From assembly GCF_045105435.1 (NCBI RefSeq), contig NZ_JBGCDL010000265.1:1-11165 (forward strand): a stretch of 11,165 nucleotides of DNA. Direction: 5' to 3'. A program made the position numbers and the translations under genes. Numbering within the stretch: the stretch's first letter is position 1; every line of letters begins with the position of its first letter. A model generated the notes under the pieces. The model did no database searches, was not told where the DNA came from, and worked only from the letters and a program-made list of their open reading frames with translations. This document shows, piece by piece, positions 6,359 to 11,165 of this stretch. This DNA comes from Kordia sp045105435. Its GTDB lineage: Bacteria > Bacteroidota > Bacteroidia > Flavobacteriales > Flavobacteriaceae.

Positions 6359-8539
6359 CTATTGCTTGATGACTTTTTCTTGCAGCATAAGTTTTTCTTC
6401 CGAATTATACGCTTTCACAAAATAAATTCCTGTTTGTAAGTTTGGTAGATTGATTGTTTTTTGATTGGAATTAATCGTCTCAGTAAACAATAATTGTCCT
6501 TGAATACTGTATAAATCCATTTTAGAAACTGGATCGTTTTCCGTTTGAATCGTCAATTGATTCGTGAACGGAACAGGATAAATTTTCGTTGTATTCACTT
6601 CAAATGCAGGCGTGCTTAAAGCTCCGGTGAAATATTCGTTTGCTTTATTAAACGCGTCTATTCCAATTTGTGCTCCAATGATTCGACCGCGAATGTCATC
6701 GATTGGCGGATGAATTCCACCCCAAATTCTAGATAAACTCGTTTGATCAGAAGCATCACGATAGGTTGCCCATTGTAGTGTGAATGGCGCACTTGGTCCT
6801 TTTTCAAAGACTAAAAAGTTGTCTTGTGGAATGTCGAACGTTCCCATTCCGCCAGGAAAAAATTCATCACCCGTTAATAAGGTTAATACTTCTGCGGCAG
6901 CTCTTGAAAACGTAGAATGTCCTGAGAGATATCCAGCAAATGGAGGTGTTACAAAGGTTCCACGTTGATATGGCCACCATTTTGTTCCTAAAATCCAATC
7001 GACACCAGCAATATCTTGTGTCGGATCTGCAATGTAATCAGGTCCTTTCCAAGCGTAGACTTTTATTTTCCCCACATTTTCGTCACTATCTCCTGCTAAC
7101 GGATCGCCTGTTTCAATTAATTCTATATAATTTGGGATTAATGGCAAACCTTGCGGATCGTAACTTGAAAGTGAAGCATCTGTACTTTGTCCTTTTCCTG
7201 CCATGTATCGAATTGCCGAAATTGGTCGTACATAATCGTAATATCCTTTAATTCCCCATGTATTAATTGCTGCGTCATGCATCGCGCCACCGAGCGCTAA
7301 ATAACATTTTACATCCCATTCTAAATCGTCTAAGATTGCACCAGTTCCATTTAGTTGTTTTACGGTCATTGGATGATCGCTCACATAATTCATAATGGTA
7401 AACCAGTGTCCTGGAGGCGTTTCAGAATCGGGTCCATCTGCCCAAAATTCGGCCAAAACACGTGCATAATCAGATCTTTTTACCATTTGTGCATCGTACG
7501 GCATATTCGTCACAGGATTTAAGGTATGTCCTGTACTTGGATCGCCACCTTGAATGATGTCATAAAATGCTTTGTATTCCGTAAACGTTTCCGGAAAAGC
7601 GGTTGTTGGTAAATTTCCGATCGCGCCAGGCGAAATATCTATCATTGTATTATCGGCAGGATCTAAATGTGCAGACCATAACGAAACTAAGGCAAAGTGC
7701 CACTTGTACGGATCGTCAATTCCATCTTCATTAGATTCTTGAATGTATGCTGGTGGTCCTGGATCGTTGTATACAAAGCAATCAAATCCGTTATCTATAA
7801 TTTGTAAGTTGTCGTAGCTTAGCGCGAATGGAGAAACTTGTCCCCATTCTGGACTTAAAAAAGCAGGTGTATTTAATGGAAATGGATTTCCACTTTGATC
7901 TATATATACATCAAATGCCAGTGGTTGCCATTTATTTGGATCGATATCGTTTGTGTCTTCGTAGATGTCTAAAATTAACGGATTGTTTACAGGTTGATAG
8001 TGCTCGTTGACATAATCATTTAGTTCATTGGCGCCATCTTGCAAACCAAAAGCGATAATTTCATCTGCTAAATGATTTCCTAAAGCTGCATACGAACCAG
8101 TGCTGTAATCGGTTGACGTAAAATTTACATCATAATTATACGATTCAAATAGTGTTTGAAAACTCGCTAGGGAAGTGGTTGCACCTGGAGAATTGGCAAA
8201 ACGATGTGTGAGTAAGCGATACATGGCGTAACTCATGACTTCGTGTCGTGCTGCTGCAATATCCGTTGGTGTGGTAATTCCGTTAAATGTACTTGTAAAA
8301 TTCCAATAGGTTTTTCCTAAAAATACCGTTTCTACAGTTGGGTCAAATACTGCCCACGCGTCATACATGGCAATGGAACTGTGGAATAAGTTTCGTGCAT
8401 GAACGGTTGGACGTGCAAAATCGTTACGAATGGCGCTTAGTAATTCTTCATTCCAATCACGTGCTACAGAATGCTGTGCTTGGAGTAGTGGTACGGCAAG
8501 AAATAGACTTAAAAAAGTCGCTACAAATATCTTTTTCAT
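6359..8539 (-). CDS. Secreted vanadium-dependent haloperoxidase with T9SS sorting domain
   Basis: A 726-residue protein of the PAP2/vanadium haloperoxidase superfamily, whose members use vanadate and hydrogen peroxide to oxidise halides to hypohalous species. Residues 1-22 are a signal peptide (K-K, hydrophobic core, cleavage near A-Q-A-Q). All vanadate-pocket residues have counterparts: Lys431 and Arg438 in K-x6-RPISAIR, Ser539-Gly540-His541 in YLSGHS, and Arg604 with His610 in SRIWGGIHPP, with the typical six-residue step between the last two. Asp614 follows. About 100 residues separate Arg438 from SGH, more than in compact family members. Residues about 650-726 are a type A T9SS C-terminal domain, from IYPVPF through L-Y-S-I-Q-G-Q-L to G-I-Y-F-V-K, so the enzyme should cross the outer membrane by type IX secretion and be anchored or released. 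Halide preference cannot be read from sequence. It has its own promoter right after the exporter stop codon. Confidence 0.92.
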   Translation of the reverse strand: MKKIFVATFLSLFLAVPLLQAQHSVARDWNEELLSAIRNDFARPTVHARNLFHSSIAMYDAWAVFDPTVETVFLGKTYWNFTSTFNGITTPTDIAAARHEVMSYAMYRLLTHRFANSPGATTSLASFQTLFESYNYDVNFTSTDYSTGSYAALGNHLADEIIAFGLQDGANELNDYVNEHYQPVNNPLILDIYEDTNDIDPNKWQPLAFDVYIDQSGNPFPLNTPAFLSPEWGQVSPFALSYDNLQIIDNGFDCFVYNDPGPPAYIQESNEDGIDDPYKWHFALVSLWSAHLDPADNTMIDISPGAIGNLPTTAFPETFTEYKAFYDIIQGGDPSTGHTLNPVTNMPYDAQMVKRSDYARVLAEFWADGPDSETPPGHWFTIMNYVSDHPMTVKQLNGTGAILDDLEWDVKCYLALGGAMHDAAINTWGIKGYYDYVRPISAIRYMAGKGQSTDASLSSYDPQGLPLIPNYIELIETGDPLAGDSDENVGKIKVYAWKGPDYIADPTQDIAGVDWILGTKWWPYQRGTFVTPPFAGYLSGHSTFSRAAAEVLTLLTGDEFFPGGMGTFDIPQDNFLVFEKGPSAPFTLQWATYRDASDQTSLSRIWGGIHPPIDDIRGRIIGAQIGIDAFNKANEYFTGALSTPAFEVNTTKIYPVPFTNQLTIQTENDPVSKMDLYSIQGQLLFTETINSNQKTINLPNLQTGIYFVKAYNSEEKLMLQEKVIKQ

Positions 8540-8562
8540 TTTGGTTGATCGAGGTTTTTCCG

Positions 8563-8594
8563 TAAACTTAGTTAAAAGATTGTTTTTTTACAAA
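8563..8594 (-). promoter_or_regulatory. Promoter of the haloperoxidase gene
   Basis: On the minus strand TTTG (8594-8591) is followed after exactly 20 bases by TAAGTTTA (8570-8563), one mismatch from TAnnTTTG. The -33 element abuts the stop codon of the exporter gene. The transcript would start near 8556 with a leader of about 17 bases. This is one of the best two-part promoters in the window. Confidence 0.6.
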
Positions 8595-9809
8595 CTATGT
8601 TGTTAACAATGAAGCAGTTTTCGTCACTTTTTTTAGAATGATCAAAATTAATAGTGAACCGCATCCGCAGATTAAAAAACCGATGAATAGAGGAGAAGCC
8701 GTTGTTTTTACATAGCTTCCGATGCAAGTTGCAATGGGAACCGCCATTATTGTTGACGTGAAACCGTTGATAGCAGCACCAACTCCTGCAATGTGTCCGA
8801 CAGGTTGCATGGCTAACGAGCGTAAATTCCCGAAAAGGAAACCTATTGAGAAGAATTGAATTCCAAAAAAGGGAACGAGCACATAAACACTAGGATTCGG
8901 TTTACCATAGAAAAACAGCAAATATATGATTGGAATTGCCGTAAAAGCGATTAGAAATGCGCGTACCAATTTGTACATTCCGTATTTCATTACAAAAGTT
9001 CCGTTTAAAAATGTGGCAAATCCGACCGAAATTGCAAGTGCTGCAAATATGTATGGAAACTCTTCTACCATACCATATTGATTTTGAAATATGTCTTGTG
9101 AAGCACTTAAATACACCATAAATGAACCTGTAATGAATCCAGAAATTAAGGTGAATGCAATAGAAGTTTTGAATTTTAAAAATTCTTTTAATCCATTGGT
9201 AAATAATTCTTTAGACAGCTTTATCTTATTCTTTGGGTCAAGTGTTTCTGGTTGTCGTTTCCAGAGCCAAATCATAATGATTGCACCAAAAATTAATTGT
9301 CCATTAAAGATTGATTGCCAACCAAAATTATCTAACATTAGTTTTCCCAAAGCAGGAGCTACCACGGGAACTAAGATGAATATTGCTACAATAAACGACA
9401 TAATTTTTGCCATATAATCGCCACTAAAACTATCGCGAACCATGGCAATACTTATGGTTCTTGGTGCGGAAAGTCCGATACCTTGTAGAATTCTTCCAAC
9501 AATCATTACTTCCAGACTTTGCGCGGTAACGCAGACAAAACTTGCCAATACAAATAGGGTAAAACCCATGTAAATGATTGGTTTTCGTCCAATACTGTCG
9601 GAAAGTGGTCCAAAGATGAGTTGACCGCATCCTAAACCTAAGAATATCATTGTTATTAGCTTTTGGTTGTCCTTAGAATCGACTGTGCCAATAGAAATGC
9701 CAATTGCATCTAAAGCTGGCAGAATCGCGTCAATAGAAAGTGCTACAATAGACATTAAGGATGCCATTAGTATTATAAATTCGGTTTGCGATTGCTTTTT
9801 TGAAATCAT
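8595..9809 (-). CDS. Bcr/CflA-type drug resistance MFS transporter
   Basis: A 404-residue inner-membrane protein with about 12 hydrophobic segments, a major facilitator exporter of the drug:proton antiporter group. The start is placed at 9809 because M-I-S-K-K-Q-S-Q-T-E-F leads straight into the first membrane helix, as in Bcr/CflA proteins; an upstream ATG at 9911 would add 34 polar residues lying beyond the likely promoter. Helix 1 has an acidic Asp27 (LSIDAILPAL), typical of this group. Motif A, G-P-L-S-D-S-I-G-R-K, is at residues 67-76; motif B around G-R-I-L-Q-G-I-G includes Arg106; a motif C-like V-P-V-V-A-P-A-L-G at 147-155 marks antiporters. Family relatives export bicyclomycin, chloramphenicol, sulfonamides or small peptides, but the substrate here is unknown. 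The haloperoxidase gene follows with its own promoter, and DUF6090 diverges upstream. Confidence 0.92.
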   Translation of the reverse strand: MISKKQSQTEFIILMASLMSIVALSIDAILPALDAIGISIGTVDSKDNQKLITMIFLGLGCGQLIFGPLSDSIGRKPIIYMGFTLFVLASFVCVTAQSLEVMIVGRILQGIGLSAPRTISIAMVRDSFSGDYMAKIMSFIVAIFILVPVVAPALGKLMLDNFGWQSIFNGQLIFGAIIMIWLWKRQPETLDPKNKIKLSKELFTNGLKEFLKFKTSIAFTLISGFITGSFMVYLSASQDIFQNQYGMVEEFPYIFAALAISVGFATFLNGTFVMKYGMYKLVRAFLIAFTAIPIIYLLFFYGKPNPSVYVLVPFFGIQFFSIGFLFGNLRSLAMQPVGHIAGVGAAINGFTSTIMAVPIATCIGSYVKTTASPLFIGFLICGCGSLLILIILKKVTKTASLLTT

Positions 9810-9813
9810 GGCG

Positions 9814-9821
9814 CAAAAGTA
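9814..9821 (-). promoter_or_regulatory. -7 promoter box of the exporter gene, implying a very short leader
   Basis: On the minus strand TACTTTTG matches TAnnTTTG exactly and is followed by CGCC and then the ATG at 9809. Transcription should begin on or within a base or two of that ATG, giving a leaderless or nearly leaderless message. No convincing -33 TTG is present. The box lies inside the longer alternative reading frame, which argues against the start at 9911. Confidence 0.55.
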
Positions 9822-9964
9822 CGGCTTCTGTATTGAGTTTCGTTGTTTTTCTTGGGAGATTGTAAGATAGATTTTAGCCTGTTTTGTTTTTAGATTATTA
9901 GCGTACTTCACTGTTGGATTGTTTTGATTATTGATTTTTGTAGAAAACTTAGGTATGTATTTAC

Positions 9965-9972
9965 TATATTCG
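9965..9972 (+). promoter_or_regulatory. Candidate -7 box for the DUF6090 gene
   Basis: TATATTCG matches TAnnTTTG apart from C at position seven, the same variation seen before the J-domain gene. It would give a leader of about 10-12 bases to the ATG at 9989. A TTTG at 9937-9940 is 24 bases away, longer than the usual spacer, so the -33 assignment is weak. Confidence 0.35.
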
Positions 9973-9988
9973 GTGTCTAATCTTTTTT

Positions 9989-10711
9989 ATGAAAATATTT
10001 AATAATCAACGTTCAACATCTATGGCAAATAAGAATATAAAGAAATATTTTAAATATGCTCTTGGTGAAATTATTTTGGTGGTGATTGGTATTTTGATTG
10101 CGGTCGGAATTAACAATTGGAATCAACAAAGACAGTTAAATAGTGCGAATGTAGAGTTGCGAAGGAACGTTATTAAGCAATTGGAAAAAGATATTTTGGA
10201 GATTAAAAAGTATGAAAGCGATTTGGATACTTTACAGAATCATTATTTACATTTTTTGGATAAAGAACATGATAAGAATAAGCTGAAACCTGGAGATATT
10301 GTGGGTACATTGTTGTTTAAGTTGAATAAAATGGATTCGGACACACATTTGATTGAGATGATTGATAATGCAACGTTGAACGAATCGAAAGCTTCAGAGA
10401 AATTATTAAATTTGAATTCTGTTTATAAATTATACTTGGATGAGATTAAGTCTGTAGAGGAATTAATTTTTTCGACGATTACAGATAATTTAAAAGAAAT
10501 AGAACGCACACAGCATTGGTATGCAGATTTTATAACGGATTTGGTTTGTAATGACGATTGTTACGAGTATTTAAAAAACGACACACTTCATAAAGCACGC
10601 ATGGCATCTTTACGATTTTTGTATGTGAATGGTTATGGTGAGATTATATCGGCTTTAAAAAATGATTTGATTAATTATAAGCTGGATTTGGTTACGTTAG
10701 GGGACGAATAA
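9989..10711 (+). CDS. DUF6090 family single-pass membrane protein
   Basis: A 240-residue protein of a family common in Bacteroidetes and without known function. The hallmark is a basic N-terminus running into one membrane helix: N-K-x-x-K-K-Y-F-K-Y, then A-L-G-E-I-I-L-V-V-I-G-I-L-I-A, ending I-N-N-W-N (about residues 20-45). Positive charge before the helix predicts that the remaining 195 residues face the periplasm. That part is mostly helical and charged, with a likely coiled coil right after the membrane (about 50-95) and two close cysteines in the segment C-N-D-D-C near residue 190. The start at 9989 gives the usual short stretch before the helix; ATG at 10022 is an alternative that would shorten it by 11 residues. 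It stands alone, divergent from the exporter. Family assignment is confident from the membrane motif; no function is proposed. Confidence 0.88.
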   Translation: MKIFNNQRSTSMANKNIKKYFKYALGEIILVVIGILIAVGINNWNQQRQLNSANVELRRNVIKQLEKDILEIKKYESDLDTLQNHYLHFLDKEHDKNKLKPGDIVGTLLFKLNKMDSDTHLIEMIDNATLNESKASEKLLNLNSVYKLYLDEIKSVEELIFSTITDNLKEIERTQHWYADFITDLVCNDDCYEYLKNDTLHKARMASLRFLYVNGYGEIISALKNDLINYKLDLVTLGDE

Positions 10712-10782
10712 AAGCTGTATAAGGTTGAATTGTTTATAGTTCTTGAATTATTCTATTTAACATAATATAAATTATAGTACAT

Positions 10783-10823
10783 TTTTAATATTGGATGATC
10801 CAGTGGATGATTCAATATTAAAA
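10783..10823. repeat. Long near-perfect hairpin after the DUF6090 gene
   Basis: Two 19-base arms, TTTTAATATTGGATGATCC (10783-10801) and GGATGATTCAATATTAAAA (10805-10823), flank a 3-base AGT loop. Only one mismatch and one wobble occur in 19 pairs. A second outer pair, ATAGTAC (10774-10780) and GTACTAT (10836-10842), encloses it asymmetrically. No T-run follows on either strand, so it is not a classic terminator; it could be a 3'-end stabiliser, a protein site, or part of a tiny palindromic mobile element. Confidence 0.7.
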
Positions 10824-10841
10824 CAACATTTTGAAGTACTA

Positions 10842-10861
10842 TGTCCCATAATGATATTATG
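10842..10861. repeat. Palindromic repeat motif, copy 1
   Basis: TGTCCCATAAT, then GATA, then TTATG. The inner CATAAT-GAT-ATTATG is a perfect 6-bp inverted repeat, followed by CTAAA. The same opening 11 bases and TTATGC closing recur 114 bases downstream. Confidence 0.5.
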
Positions 10862-10955
10862 CTAAATATCCCAGAACCTTTGTAGTTGCTACTAGAATCA
10901 TTGTGCTTGGGTCATTATCCTTTATTTAATAGGAACGCTTCGCTACATAATTTTT

Positions 10956-10978
10956 TGTCCCATAATTTGTCGTTATGC
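10956..10978. repeat. Palindromic repeat motif, copy 2
   Basis: TGTCCCATAAT, then TTGTCG, then TTATGC. CATAA (10961-10965) and TTATG (10973-10977) form a 5-bp inverted repeat with a 7-base loop. It shares its first 11 bases and its TTATGC end with copy 1 at 10842. Confidence 0.5.
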
Positions 10979-11139
10979 AAAATTGCCGCGCACAAATGCT
11001 TTATTACTTTAAACACAAATACGAAGTATTCATGAGCTCTTTAATTTAAAATAAAATGAAGCGAATAATTTTCCAACGCATCCCACCCGCACAAAAGCTA
11101 CTCTAAAAATTCTTTACAAACATTCAGTATTTTAGAAAC

Positions 11140-11154
11140 AAAAAAAAAAAAAAA
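11140..11154 (+). repeat. Homopolymer run of 15 A
   Basis: Fifteen consecutive A bases close to the window end, just before an ATG at 11160. Such tracts are prone to slippage and to sequencing length error, and may also bend DNA near a promoter. Confidence 0.9.
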
Positions 11155-11165
11155 GTTTTATGACC

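Larger units (their letters stand above)
10712..11165. other. Gene-free, hairpin-rich region at the end of the window
   Basis: About 450 bases after the DUF6090 stop with no convincing coding region, tRNA or known RNA on either strand. It is very AT-rich and holds a long hairpin (10783-10823), a twice-occurring palindromic motif (from 10842 and 10956), small inverted repeats such as AATAC-GAA-GTATT (11018-11030), a GCTTCGC word near 10937-10943, and a 15-base A-run (11140-11154). An ATG at 11160 at the very edge may open a further gene but only two codons are visible. The density of hairpins suggests remnants of small repeats or 3'-end structures. Confidence 0.55.

Noticed and set aside
6940..7251. 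103-residue plus-strand open frame opposite the haloperoxidase gene
   Set aside because: Antisense shadow of a well-supported gene with no domain or promoter.
9091..9417. 108-residue plus-strand open frame opposite the exporter gene
   Set aside because: Antisense shadow of a membrane protein; its composition is explained by the complementary strand.
9810..9911. In-frame upstream ATG at 9911 extending the exporter by 34 residues
   Set aside because: The extension is polar and unlike the family, and it contains a perfect -7 box just before the ATG at 9809.
11056..11106. 16-codon open frame with ATG after an A-rich stretch
   Set aside because: Too short, with no recognisable peptide, promoter or conserved context.
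11160..11165. ATG at the window edge after the A-run
   Set aside because: Only two codons are visible, so a gene cannot be claimed.
1..11165. CRISPR array, tRNA, rRNA, insertion sequence or riboswitch, including a TPP riboswitch before the ThiE-like unit
   Set aside because: No regularly spaced repeats, cloverleaf, transposase or recognisable TPP motif was seen on either strand; the leader before the ThiE-like unit is only about 40 bases.

Overview
The window looks like chromosomal DNA of a marine-type Flavobacteriaceae bacterium (Bacteroidetes). The call rests on the AT-rich composition, the near absence of Shine-Dalgarno sites, upstream boxes close to the Bacteroidetes promoter form (TTTG about 20 bases before TAnnTTTG), a type IX secretion C-terminal sorting domain, a DUF6090 protein, and an intergenic repeat of a kind I associate with flavobacterial genomes. 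A Kordia-like genus is possible but is only an impression.

Layout. Bases 1-870 carry two plus-strand genes: a J-domain/KTSC protein and a small cold-shock protein that ends in a clear intrinsic terminator. Bases 890-980 hold a degenerate intergenic repeat between converging genes. From 1049 to 9809 six genes are read on the minus strand. In transcription order these are a Bcr/CflA-type drug exporter, a vanadium-dependent haloperoxidase with a T9SS sorting tail, a serine hydrolase (class C beta-lactamase fold) with TPRs and an extra C-terminal domain, a one-domain DEAD-box-like protein, a thiamine-phosphate-synthase-like protein, and a di-haem cytochrome lipoprotein. Bases 9989-10711 encode a plus-strand DUF6090 membrane protein, divergent from the exporter. 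Bases 10712-11165 have no convincing gene but contain several hairpins and a repeated palindromic motif.

How the genes work together. Most look like independent units with their own promoters, so this is mainly a housekeeping/accessory mix rather than one large operon. The clear exception is the DEAD-like/ThiE-like pair, whose stop and start codons are 2 bases apart behind one good promoter. Both proteins lack residues normally needed for catalysis: the helicase motif II reads D-A-A-E, motif III reads S-E-K, and there is no helicase C-terminal domain; the ThiE-like protein has replaced an expected metal-binding Asp by Ser. This coupled pair is the most unusual thing in the window and the best candidate for an undescribed function. 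The haloperoxidase, cytochrome lipoprotein and serine hydrolase are all exported, so the middle of the window is rich in envelope or secreted enzymes.
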